64,000 nucleotides of DNA from Cordylochernes scorpioides (lineage: Eukaryota; Arthropoda; Arachnida; Pseudoscorpiones; Chernetidae): contig CP092872.1 in assembly GCA_030710605.1 (NCBI GenBank), positions 10,795,096 through 10,859,095 on the forward strand. Reading direction: 5' to 3'. The translations under genes were made by a program, and so were the position numbers. Shown here piece after piece: positions 1 through 9,556 of this stretch. Below the pieces are notes generated by a model. The model saw only the letters and a program-made list of their open reading frames with translations, was not told the origin of the DNA and ran no database searches. Positions within the stretch are counted from its first letter, which is position 1; every line of letters starts with the position of its first letter.

Positions 1-200
1 TATTATAACATATTTAATGTGTGTCAACAACAATAACTCTGAGAGATATTTGATACACAGAAACCTTTATTGAAGACACACGGGATAACCAAGTCTGAAC
101 AAAATTGTCTCTGTCTCCTTAAAAAAAAAAAACAAAAAAAAAAAAACAGACAACCGGGAACAATAAAATATTTCCACTTCCTTAAGTTTTGTTTATGAGT
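1..200. mobile_element. MITE (76-bp TIR family), 5' part cut by window edge
   Basis: The right end carries the family terminal inverted repeat (cttaagttttgtttatgag followed by TA). Inward lie the diagnostic stretches tttattgaagacacacggg and ataaccaagtctgaaca plus an A-rich tract. The same order is seen in the full-length copy at 28,194-28,413. The left TIR lies outside the window or is lost. No coding capacity. Confidence 0.7.
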
Positions 201-392
201 ATATCTGAGTTTCTGACTTGGTAAATTAGTTAATTTTAATGTATTTTTGAAGTATCACACACAGAACATTATCTCGTTGATTACGATGCAATTCAAAGAA
301 GTCATCTAAACCAAAATGCAGCTAACTTGTGTTATGCTTACATCCCCAACCTATAGTGTTCTATTTTGAAAATAGAGCAATCCATAAATAGA

Positions 393-625
393 TATTTAAT
401 TAAAAAGGCATATATTGGATCAAAATATAATTTATTTTACCAATATTTCAGTTGGCTGAACGCCAACCTTTATCAAGGTATTATAACATATTAATCTTAT
501 ATATTAATAATCTTATATTAATATTAATATGTTATAACACCTTGATAAAGGTTGGCGTTCAGCCAACTGAAATATTGGTAAAATAAATTATATTTTGATC
601 CAATATATGCCTTTTTAATTAAATA
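393..625. repeat. Inverted pair of PLE-like terminal sequences
   Basis: Two arms of about 111 bp (393-503 and 515-625) are near-perfect reverse complements around a short AT-rich centre. Each arm contains a hammerhead-like block: CTTGATAAA, a GGTTGG/CCAAC hairpin, then TGAAA and an AAATAAA-like tail. This is the layout known for Penelope-like element termini. No reverse transcriptase sequence lies between the arms, so it is a terminal-only derivative. Confidence 0.6.
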
Positions 626-916
626 GTATTCTATGTTTAAAAGATCTACAGAAACGGCTGAACTAGGAAACAGTTTGTAGCTGGAATCTATCGGAAATTC
701 TCAATTCCAAATGAAATATAAACTAACGTAAAAGAAATCCTAATTGTATTATTAACATTTCTTGATTAAAATAAAAGCAAAAAGGTATAAAATCACAATT
801 TTCAATTAAAATAAAAGTTTCCCATTTAGCACTCAAATTGGATCTAGCATAATTGTCTATCTCTGAATTTTAATATAATAGAAAATTTTGAATATATCAA
901 ATTATTATTAAATATA
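626..916. other. AT-rich spacer, nothing recognised
   Basis: No ORF, RNA gene or repeat from the families seen elsewhere in the window was recognised. Confidence 0.5.
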
Positions 917-1080
917 AAACGACATTTGAATATTATACCGCATGTGTTTCTTTTAAACGAAAAATCGAAATATATTTTTAAGAAGAAATAACGATTATTT
1001 CTAACCTTTCTCCTTAAAAATAAATTTCGATTTTTCGTTTAAAAGAAACACATGCGGGATAATTTTCCAATGTCGTTTTA
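917..1080. mobile_element. Foldback (palindromic) element
   Basis: Starts with aaaacgacattt and ends with its reverse complement. The arms contain gcatgtgtttcttttaaacg and its complement, separated by a short AT-rich loop. A right-half copy lies at 1,570-1,665 and a degraded piece at 38,370-38,455, so this is a family rather than one palindrome. No coding sequence. Confidence 0.65.
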
Positions 1081-1401
1081 CAATCATAATCCGAATTATA
1101 TTGTATTACATATAAAAGGCTCAAATTTGTATATAATGTTGTTATTAAAACTGTTTTATCAAAAGTATAAACTAATCTTTAAATGTAATTCGTGAAAAGG
1201 TAAGAGGAGGTTTGATATACTAATATTAGCGGTTTAATGAGAATGTGTTAATATAATTATTAATTATATTGTGGTGGTTCGTCTGGTTTTGAAGAAATGA
1301 TTCAATTATTCAATCCAAGGTATTTTAATTATTACAGATATAATATAAAAATAAATATCAATGTTAATTATTATCGTTACAAGTTAAAATCTAGTAAAGA
1401 A

Positions 1402-1540
1402 GAGTATAAAAAGGTTTTACGAACGGAAAAATATGTCCAGGGTAGCCTAGTGGACATGGCATCTGCCCGGTAAGCGGAACACTGTGGGTTTGATTCCCAT
1501 CCCTGGACACTTTTATTTTTCCGTTTATCATTACTCTTCA
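1402..1540. repeat. Inverted repeat flanking the tRNA-like gene
   Basis: Left flank gaagagta...aacggaaaaata and right flank tatttttccgttt...tactcttc are imperfect reverse complements directly outside the tRNA acceptor stem. The tRNA-like sequence therefore sits in the loop of a foldback structure. I infer a small mobile unit carrying a tRNA gene. Confidence 0.55.
1436..1508 (+). tRNA. tRNA-like gene, anticodon GGT by position (Thr-like), possibly a pseudogene
   Basis: A full cloverleaf can be drawn: acceptor TCCAGGG/CCCTGGA, D stem GCC/GGC, anticodon stem TCTGC/GCGGA with loop CCGGTAA, five-base variable region, T stem GTGGG/CCCAT with loop TTTGATT. A-box-like TAGCCTAGTGG and B-box-like GGTTTGATTCC are present. 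By position the anticodon reads GGT (threonine), which is unusual in eukaryotes, and base 33 is C rather than the near-universal U. These oddities and the inverted-repeat flanks favour a tRNA-derived pseudogene over a working tRNA. Confidence 0.6.
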
Positions 1541-1569
1541 CAATTCACCCTTTCATACCTCATCCAAAA

Positions 1570-1665
1570 GGTTAGAAACAATCGTTATTTCTCCTTGAAA
1601 TAAATTTTGATTTTTCTTTGAAAAGAAACACATGCAGGATATTATTTCAAATGTCGTTTTACAAA
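1570..1665. repeat. Half copy of the 917-1,080 foldback family
   Basis: Contains cgttatttctcctt, the aaaagaaacacatgc arm and the terminal aaatgtcgttttac, matching the right half of the element at 917-1,080. The left arm is missing. Confidence 0.6.
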
Positions 1666-2916
1666 TATACTTACGTTAACTCGTACCTTTGAAGGAATAT
1701 ATTTAAAAATATACCTCTACTCTTAATGGGTTTTATCTTAAAATTTTAATAAAGACAAATTTAATAGTATTTTAATAAGTAAGGGATAATATTATTTGAT
1801 TTTATATTTAAAATTTTCTAAAACATTTTTTTAGAGTCACATACACACAAAAAATATTTTTCAGTCTATTATTTATTTTGAAGATTGATATTTAAAATTT
1901 TACATAAAATATTCTATTCATCGCATTTTCTTATTTAAATTGGATATACGTAAAAAACATGCTTCGCAATATCTCATTTAAAAATATTTATTTTTCAGAT
2001 ATAACAGTGATAAACAAATACAGAATTTTAATAACCACATGTGCATATACTACATAAAAATACTCTTTCTATAATTTACACTTTTTTTAAATAATAAAAC
2101 TTCTTCAATATTTGTTATAAAAATATATATGAAAAATAATTTGAAAAAAAATATATAGGCCTAAATATGTTAATTTGTCATAAAAATATTTGTAATAATT
2201 TAGCTTGTATGTAAAATTATGCAAACATTTATTGTATTTACTTATTTAATTAACGAATAAAATATTTTGTACTATTTTACATATTACATAAATTTAATTT
2301 ACTAGTAACGATATCGTTTTGAAAATAAAGGATAAGGAACATTAAGGATATGTTTGTATAAAATCAAATTGAATACAAATATATATAAATTTATATATTT
2401 TTAAAATAACATTATTTAAAATTTTAAAATAAATGTAAAGATGTTCAAATTTTGAAAAAAAAAATCATAAAAAATATATTTCATACCAAGAAAATTGTAA
2501 AACATTGATTTTTAAAAAGTAATTTATGTCATGTCTTCATACAAAATGGCAGCGAAGATAATAGCTTACCTTTTTTTTCACAAATTTTTTACGCCTATTT
2601 TAAATATTTTATAAGTAAACAAAAGATAATTTCTGACATTATGTCGATAAACAAATTAACGCGATCTTTTGATAAAATTTTGTAATTTGTCTTGTAACAC
2701 AGAATCTGATAAAATCGGCATGATTCTTATCTTTAAATATTTCACAAATTTAAAAAAAACTCTTTGAATTTTTTAATATAACTTTTGCACTACTTATATT
2801 TTTTAAACAACATTTTACACTTGAATAACATTTCAGATTTAAAAAGGTTTTATTTATATATAGGTTTTGAGCGCAATTTTAAATTATAATTTAGAGATGT
2901 AGTATATCTATAGATG
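1666..2916. other. AT-rich noncoding stretch
   Basis: About 1.25 kb of very AT-rich sequence with short homopolymer and ATAT tracts. No long ORF, RNA gene or recognised repeat. Confidence 0.6.
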
Positions 2917-3154
2917 TTCAAATCTAAAAGCTTGAGGGATGAGTTTCTTTTGCAAATAAATTTATTTCGAGCTTTCGGGCAACACCCTTCTACGGGAAAA
3001 TTAATAATAAAGTAAATTAAATTATATTACACTGAGATGTGTAATATAATATAATTTACTTCATTATTAATTTTCCTGTAGAAGGGCGTTGACCGAAAGC
3101 TCGAAATAAATTTATTTGCAAAAGAAACTCATCTCTCAAACTTTTAGATTTGAA
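2917..3154. repeat. Inverted pair of PLE-like termini with hammerhead-like motif
   Basis: The arms (about 2,917-3,030 and 3,040-3,154) are near-complementary. The right arm reads CCTGTAGAAGGGCGTTGACC then GAAAGCTCG and an AAATAAA tail, almost the same block as at the ends of PLE A (9,272-11,654). It is a terminal-only derivative with no RT between the arms. Confidence 0.65.
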
Positions 3155-4179
3155 TATTCTATTAAGGGATTAGCCAATTTATTAAATATCTATAGTATAA
3201 TTGTTAAAATATATTGAAAATCGAATATTTTATTAATTATAATCAGAGTGTTTTTATTGACGTGAAAAATTATGTAATTAAAATGTGAAATGTCAAAGAG
3301 TGTAAAAGGTTAAAAAAAAATAAAAAACTTAAGATTTAATTCAAAATAAAATACATTCATTAGTTTTTTAATTGAAATAGAAAGCATATTGTAATGGAAA
3401 TTTGGAAAAATATCGCCATATTAAAAAACAGTGATTATTCAAGAGGAATTAAAAATGCATTTTGTCTATTGCTTGATTAAACAGATTTAAAATTTCTATA
3501 AAATAGACAATTCCAATTATAATTAAAATATTTCAATAAACACTAAAAATATATATAGTGTGTATGATGCTCAAAATATTTTTTAGAATCGAAAATTATC
3601 GATTAAAAATGAAAATGTTATAATTAAAGTGTAAATAGTTTTTCATTAGAAGGGTAAATATTTTATTCCAAAATTTTAAAACTTATAAATTCAAAAATGT
3701 CCTTTTGATATCAACAATATTTTAAATAAAGTATATAAAAATAGATTTTTTCAATTAAAATAAAAGTATTTGAATTAACACTGAAAAAAAATCCTTTTTT
3801 GAACTTTCAAATAAAGTTGCATAATATTAATTTCATATGAAAATATTGTTATTAAAGTGTAAAATGTTATTTATGTGTTATTAAGACAATTTTTTAAAAG
3901 TTCTCTAAATATATCAAATAATTCTGTTTGGAGTTTGAAATGTTTATTTTTATTAAATTAAAATTTAATGCACACACAAATTATGAATTTCGTTTAGATC
4001 CAATATATTTAAAATAAATAAAATAGTAAAATTAAATATATATTTATAAACGAATCAATACGAAATATATTTATATATGTTTTTATATTTTCGTAATCTT
4101 TATGTTTGCGTTTATTATATGGTAGATTTTTCAATTAAAAAATCGTGAAGAATGCTCTGCTATTTGATGGATTCCTATG
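3155..4179. other. AT-rich noncoding stretch
   Basis: About 1 kb with low complexity and frequent stops in all frames. No recognised gene or repeat. Confidence 0.6.
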
Positions 4180-4184
4180 AAAAG

Positions 4185-4443
4185 TGTTGGGGAAAAAATA
4201 TAGATTCGTAGATGAAGAGAAAGATCCTTTATTACCTAAAGATATAAAACTATAAAAGAAGAACAAATTATATTTACATCAGTAGCTCACGCCGGCCTGC
4301 CCTATCCAATGACCACTAGCCAACTAACAATCCAACAAGGCTATAGAGGCAGAAATGTCAATTTGCATAAACAATACTAAAACTCTATCCAAATACCTGC
4401 ATATCAAATATCGTAGAAATATCTGCAATTGTCAATTTCAACA
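4185..4443. mobile_element. Solo LTR, Copia-type
   Basis: Begins TGTTGGGGAAA and ends TTTCAACA, the TG...CA ends that match the style of the Copia LTR at 21,327. It is flanked by a perfect 5-bp target site duplication AAAAG (4,180-4,184 and 4,444-4,448). A TATA-like ctataaaag lies inside. Length 259 bp. No internal domain, so it is most simply a solo LTR left by LTR-LTR recombination. Confidence 0.75.
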
Positions 4444-4448
4444 AAAAG

Positions 4449-5136
4449 AGAAATAAAAAAGGTATTTGTTTAATTTAGTTAGAATATTTATGTTTATATA
4501 AAGGTTTAATATAATTTTTCTATGATTTTGTAAATATTCATTGAATTTATCATCATCACCTTTTTTGTTTACAAAAATGTTATATGAAAAATAAAGTAAT
4601 GTAATTGAACGAAGTGGTTGCCCTCATGTTTACTGATCCAATGTTTAATATAATCTAAGGTTTATGTTGTAAGAGAAAATTATACAGTATTGATATAATA
4701 CCTTGAAAGCATTGATAATGCCTAAAATTGAAAAAAAATAAATAAATTGATTAGGTTCAGGAATAAATTTAATAAGAACCGTTCATTAATATGAAACGAA
4801 TGAATAAAAAAGGTATTTAAAATAATATTTTAGTTTTGATGATTTGATTTTAAAATAATATATCGTCAAATTAACCAATTTCAACATATTTATATTTATA
4901 TATACTTCATTAAAACAACTTCCATCATTGCTTAACATATTGTAAATAACTACCTTGCGATTTCTTCTATCTGCTTATGTTGTTGCTTATTTGTTTAATG
5001 TATATGTTTATTCAATGCTCTTTCTCTTAATTGTTTATTTTCCTTTTGATAATTCTGTTACCTACTCTACTACAATTATTGTAAATAGTTTCACGCGCAA
5101 TTATCCAGATAGGATATAGCGTGTCTTATTTGCAAC
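4449..5136. other. AT-rich noncoding stretch
   Basis: No feature recognised between the solo LTR and the PLE relic. Confidence 0.5.
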
Positions 5137-5450
5137 TGGTAATAAATAAATATTTATTGATGACCCGACATTTCATTATACTGCGACCTTTATCAAGAGA
5201 AATGTATTCTGGAATTATTTTTGCATGACAATTTGTATTTCATATTTAAAGGTAAATATGCAAATATGTTTTTAAGGCATTAAAGGATATAATTAAAGTT
5301 ACTTTAGAGAGAGTTTGAAGAACACCTTTATTGATGTTTTTGTTAATTGTTCATAAATTTTCATTTCTTGAAGTAAATCTTCTACCTTAGTGTTGTAATC
5401 TGTAGTGTTAATAATTATTGTATTTCTTCCTTTATCAGAAGGTTTATTTT
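5137..5450 (-). pseudogene. Relic of a Penelope-like element (RT motif plus terminus)
   Basis: On the minus strand, 5,440-5,290 translates to a segment with PSDKGRNTIIIN, then DYNTKVEDLLQEM and KLSLK. This aligns with the same block in PLE A (SDKGTDTVILD...) and PLE B (ADKGNHPVIMD...), so it is the N-terminal part of a PLE reverse transcriptase. At 5,205-5,140 follows a terminus with CTTGATAAAGG, TGAAATG and an AATAAATA tail. The rest of the RT and the GIY-YIG domain are missing, giving an internally deleted, dead copy. Confidence 0.6.
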
Positions 5451-6118
5451 TTTTAACAATTGCAGAGTACACGCTATATCCACAATTCGGATATTTGCGT
5501 GTGAAATATATACATTTGAATGAAAGACAAAAAAGAAAATGTAGTTTAAAGGGATATATACATATTTACATATCAGTATGCAAATTGATTACATTAGTAG
5601 TCACTTATTTAGTTAAGTACATTCTGCAGAATATGTTGAATCTTTGGTGTATGTCCTTAGTGTAGACCAGATGTTGAATATTTGTTATGGTGTTAAGGTG
5701 TGATAACAATATCTTTATTTTGCTTTAACGATTTATGGCCTGTCTTTCTCCTTTATTTAAATTTGTCTTGTTTTTTCCTTCTAAATTTTTAATAATAGGA
5801 GTAACTTCTCTTCTAATTTTGTGCTCTATTTTCAAAACAATTTATTGATGTATTTTATATTCTTTTGATATTTAATGTTTTCATTTATAGTGAAAATTTG
5901 CTGTCGGTAGTTGATATACTGATGGATATGACGTTTGTCAAGTTATGTAGTAAAATTTCACGATATTTCGACGTTCCACTGTCACCATTTACTGTTCGTT
6001 TGACCTTGTAAAATGGCGACAATGTCAGTCAGTAAATTTCTTACGACATACAGTTGACTAATGTTTTATCTATATAAAACAAATTAAAACATCAAGACGC
6101 GAATGTTTCTTTTCGCAA
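5451..6118. other. AT-rich noncoding stretch
   Basis: Nothing recognised. Short ORFs here have no identifiable domain. Confidence 0.5.
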
Positions 6119-6215
6119 ATAAATCTAATTTCTACTGTCCTTACTGCGATGAAAAAATATTGGAAGGGCTTTGTTCATCAGTGGTGAACTCTCGCAATGG
6201 TTTCTATCCATATGT
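6119..6215 (+). repeat. SINE-like dispersed repeat, degraded copy
   Basis: Family landmarks in order: taatttctactgtccttact, gaagggctttgttcatcag, tggtgaactctcgcaatgg. At least ten copies of this family occur in the window (for example 6,592, 13,110, 18,000, 47,085, 49,587 and 51,140). Confidence 0.6.
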
Positions 6216-6591
6216 TTTCGTTTATTGTTCATTTGTGAGTATTATATATATATTTTTTAAATATTTTAATTTGCAGAATTCCCACGCCAGCCAAGGGCCA
6301 TAAAATGTATTTATAGTGGTGGTTCAATCCTGTGGAACCCTAGGGAAGTTCTCTCCCCTAGAATCTCTAGGGACCTCTATTCCAGTCCTCTGAGAGACCT
6401 AAATCCATCCTACTAACTCAGGAGTGGCTAAACACTGCCCCCACAGTGGCGAACTGAGGATTGCACGACCCAGTACGATGGACTCATCCTGGCTAGATCC
6501 CTAGTTCAACTGATCCATTGTTGGAGCTAGGTAACTTCTAGTAAACCTATTTTAACTAGAATTATAAATAGTTTAAATTTAAGATATTATG
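6216..6591. other. Intergenic stretch with GC-richer segment
   Basis: 6,300-6,540 is less AT-rich than its surroundings (ccctagggaagttctctccc and similar). It may be a fragment of an unrecognised element. No ORF supports a product. Confidence 0.3.
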
Positions 6592-6777
6592 ATGCATTAG
6601 CGCGCCATCTGTTATGAAAATTGGAAACTATTATAGACGTGTATGATTCTTTTAAAAATTAAACAATTTCTACTGCCCTTACTGCGATGTATAAATTAAT
6701 GGGAGGGCCTTGCTCATCAGTGGTGAACCCTCCCAGTGGTTTTGCCAGTTTAATCTGCCATTCCGCTGTTATATTGC
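6592..6777 (+). repeat. SINE-like dispersed repeat, near-complete copy
   Basis: Starts near tagcgcgccatctgttatg and continues through aacaatttctactgccctta, gggagggccttgctcatcag, tggtgaaccctcccagtgg and ttaatctgccattccgctg. No coding sequence. The minus strand carries CTGATGAG and GAAA-like blocks flanking a short hairpin (see findings). Confidence 0.7.
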
Positions 6778-6820
6778 TTTTTTTCGATATTATATGATAT
6801 AAATATACGATATATATATA

Positions 6821-7176
6821 CACTCATGGACAAAACTTAAGGAAGTTGAAAGTTTGCTATGTCATGTTTGTCTGTTTCTCTGAGGAAGATAGAGACAATT
6901 TTGTTCACACTTGGTTATCTCTTGTATCTTCAATAAAGGTCATTGTAATATATTTCAGAGTTGTTGTTTGAATCCCGATATACATGCTGAAAGGTACAAC
7001 TTCCTTAAGTTTTGTCCATGAGTGTATCTTTCAGAGTTATTGTCTGAATCCCGATATACATGCTGAAAGGTACAACTTCCTTAAGTTTTGTCCATGAGTG
7101 TATCTTTCAGAGTTATTGTCTGAATCCCGATATACATGCTGAAAGGTACAACTTCCTTAAGTTTTGTCCATGAGTG
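6821..7176. mobile_element. Tc1/mariner-like MITE with internal 76-bp tandem repeats
   Basis: The left TIR CACTCATGGACAAAACTTAA starts after a TA and the right TIR is its reverse complement followed by TA, consistent with TA target duplication. The right part (about 6,950-7,176) contains three tandem units of about 76 bp, each ending with the TIR sequence itself. No transposase. Confidence 0.8.
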
Positions 7177-7379
7177 TATATATGGTAATTTAAACCAACA
7201 ACCCTATATTGTATAATACCTATAACAAGATTGTCATGTTGTATATAGAAAAACATCTATAAATAATTATACGCATGATTGACATGTGTCATTGCATCAC
7301 CATATGTAATGTACTTTGTACAAACTGAGGATAAATAAATAAAACTATGTAATAGATTAAGAGCTGAGTTAAAGCAAGA

Positions 7380-7938
7380 TTGAGAAGTTCAAAAACGTCT
7401 AAAATCGAGAGAGAAATCCAACAACCCTGGCAAGTCGTTGCCATCGAGGTCAAAGGGTGCAGAATGCCGCAAACGTTCAAAGTCCAAATTCTCACATCTC
7501 TCCCCCTTCCTCCTCGGCGAAGGTATATAAAAAACCTCGGTGTCAGCCGAACCCAGATAGTCACTTCACCGTCGGCGTGAGCCCTTGTCGGTTGTACCGA
7601 GGTCCACCTCATCGATCATGTAAAACAGTAAGAAACCTTCTTTCTCCATCTTGCTCTTAGCTCGACTTTTATCCGTTCATGGATCTTTCCTACTACAACT
7701 GTGTCTCTTCGTTTTTTGTGTGTGGACATTCCCAAGCTTTCCACTCTGCCTCGACCACGACTGCCTGTACTCTGTGAAAACTATTAAAGGTCTTCCAAAG
7801 TGCAGAGAGGTACTGGAAAACTCTTCACGCCCTGACTGTTTCTCTCGATCACTACAGGTTTGACCCTCGGTTACCACAGCTATAGCGAGAGTCGACAGGA
7901 TACCTCATCACAGATAAGTCGACAGGACCTTATCACAT
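7380..7938 (+). mobile_element. Possible solo LTR or promoter-bearing element fragment
   Basis: A GC-richer block contains a clear TATA-like box (ggtatataaaaaac near 7,525) followed by a pyrimidine-rich leader, and ends ccttatcaca before a (TA)n tract, like the LTR end at 30,365. I could not fix the left end or a target duplication. Short ORFs here have no recognisable domain. Confidence 0.3.
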
Positions 7939-8191
7939 ATATATATATAAAGTGTCAGCAAAGGTTGACTTGATGGACAACAACAACAGGGTGTTTATCA
8001 TCAACTCATATTCTCCATCAATGATCTGAACATTTATAGAGAGAGATGAATTCTTAAATCTATGATTACTATGGATGCGCTAACATCTTATCTTTCTATT
8101 TCATAGTTAACATAAATGATCCATAAGTTTCTCTTTAAAATGCTTTCTCTTATTTATTCTAAGTACACATCGTACAGGCCATTGTAATCAT
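7939..8191. other. Spacer with nothing recognised
   Basis: No gene or known repeat seen. Confidence 0.4.
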
Positions 8192-8315
8192 CTAAGTGGA
8201 CGTTTCTCGGTTTTCCAATACTGGTGTTGTGGGTTTGTTATTGACCTGAGTCCGCTGATTATCGAAGACGATTAATAGTCTATTTTGCCGGAAGAGGCGA
8301 CCTTTTATTTCTATA
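8192..8315 (+). repeat. Degraded right half of the hammerhead-bearing TIR element
   Basis: Matches in order the segments ctaagtggacgtttctcgg, actggtgttgtgg, gacctgagtccgctga and ggaagaggcgacctttta of the element at 38,600-39,010. The ribozyme itself is lost. Confidence 0.55.
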
Positions 8316-8544
8316 ATATATATACACTTCAAAAGAGGCACCTCTCCCTTCAATAAAGCATTAAAACAATGCATTCATGTTTATTACACTAGTAGCAACC
8401 TCTACCGTGGTGATACGGAAAGATCCACACAACACCAATTTTGAAAAATACAGACAAAAAGCCAACAATCTGTATACCATGATATCTGGATATGGGCCTT
8501 ATCAGTACATGGACAGTTTCGATTTCACAATAACATATCTGCAT

Positions 8545-8909
8545 ATCTAAAGAGACAAAGCTCGCCTCTCCTGTCAAAATAGACGTCAAAACTAGACGCC
8601 ATCTATTAACTGTCGCCGCAAACTAGCGGCTTCGGGTCGGTGACAAAGCCACAACACCAGCTTTGGCAAACTGATAAGTTTCCACCTAGAGACCATGGTT
8701 TCGGTATAATGGCCCTCGTCAGTCTAGGGCGGACTTTATTCCATGAGATCCACACGGGATCTAATAGAATCTTCACAATCTGCCAAAGAAGTGTTTAGCT
8801 GGCAAAGTGGCTGGGCCGAATCTATGGATACTTTGGGGCGACGGTCAATAGATGGCGTCTAGTTTTGACGTCTCTATTGACGGGAGAGGCGACCTTTGTC
8901 TTTTTAGAT
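8545..8909 (-). mobile_element. TIR/foldback element carrying a hammerhead motif (copy 2)
   Basis: The ends are imperfect inverted repeats of about 70 bp: left ctaaagagacaaagctcgcc...gacgccatctatt and right aatagatggcgtc...ggcgacctttgtctttttag. Between them, in minus orientation, lies the same body as the 38.6-kb copy, including the hammerhead at 8,685-8,728. No protein is encoded. Confidence 0.7.
8685..8728 (-). ncRNA. Hammerhead ribozyme motif, type I, weakened stem II
   Basis: On the minus strand: stem I CCUAGA/UCUAGG (six Watson-Crick pairs), core CUGACGA, stem II GGGC...UACC (only two good pairs), GAAA, stem III ACC-AU-GGU, then C as the cleavage nucleotide. Predicted cleavage lies between 8,691 and 8,690. 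All core bases are kept, but stem II has decayed compared with the copy at 38,792. Confidence 0.65.
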
Positions 8910-8918
8910 CAACATGGG

Positions 8919-9158
8919 AATTTCAGGTTTTTTCTTAAGAAAATTCAGGCTGTGCAAGATTCGACATGTTTCTGTGGATTGGGGGAACAAACTTCAATAC
9001 ATCTCTTGCTAGAGTGCCCTGTCTTTCAAGATTACAGAGTCAACAACGGTTTAATAGCTTTAGGCCCTAGTGGTTTAATTTCAAGTAAGGACACATTTAT
9101 AAAATTTAATTTCCTTTGTAAATATATTTTGGATTCCATTAAGAAAAATGGTCTTTGA
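8919..9158 (+). pseudogene. C-terminal fragment of a non-LTR retrotransposon ORF2
   Basis: The open frame contains CFCGLGEQTSIHLLLECPVF, the Cys/His pattern (CxCG...HLLxECP) typical of the C-terminal end of Jockey/R1/I-type ORF2 proteins. Upstream reverse transcriptase is absent, so it is a 5'-truncated copy. The frame runs upstream into the TIR element at 8,545-8,909; that part is not homologous coding sequence. A possible continuation of its 3' UTR lies beyond PLE A at 11,655-11,840. Confidence 0.55.
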
Positions 9159-9271
9159 TGTAACGATCTCAAGGAAATATTGGACATATTTTATGGTTGT
9201 AAACAATATATAGGTGTATGCGTGTATATGTGTGTATATATGTATATATTTTTAAATTTAATGATATATGT

Positions 9272-9556
9272 AACTTATGAAAAAACGTATCATTAAATGG
9301 AAGATAGGTATCTTTTATTTGTAAACGTTACGAGCTTTCGGGCAAACGCCCTTCTACAGGTTTGACAGAAATTAAGGCGAGAGACCGACCTATATACAAG
9401 GGATGATTTACATAATAAACAATTTTTATAACTTAGCAGTAAGAATTTTTAATTTTAATAAGTAACTATTGTATTGATATGGTAATAAGACGTTGTATAC
9501 TAGATTTTTAACTATGTAAAAAAGGAATAGATTAACTTGAAACAAAAATATCATAA
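9272..9556 (-). repeat. PLE A left inverted terminal repeat
   Basis: Reverse complement of 11,370-11,654. It contains the hammerhead-like block on the minus strand (cgagctttcgggcaaacgcc around 9,330-9,360). Confidence 0.85.

Noticed and set aside
7289..7877. Overlapping short frames on both strands
   Set aside because: No domain, overlapping each other; the region looks like promoter/LTR-type sequence.
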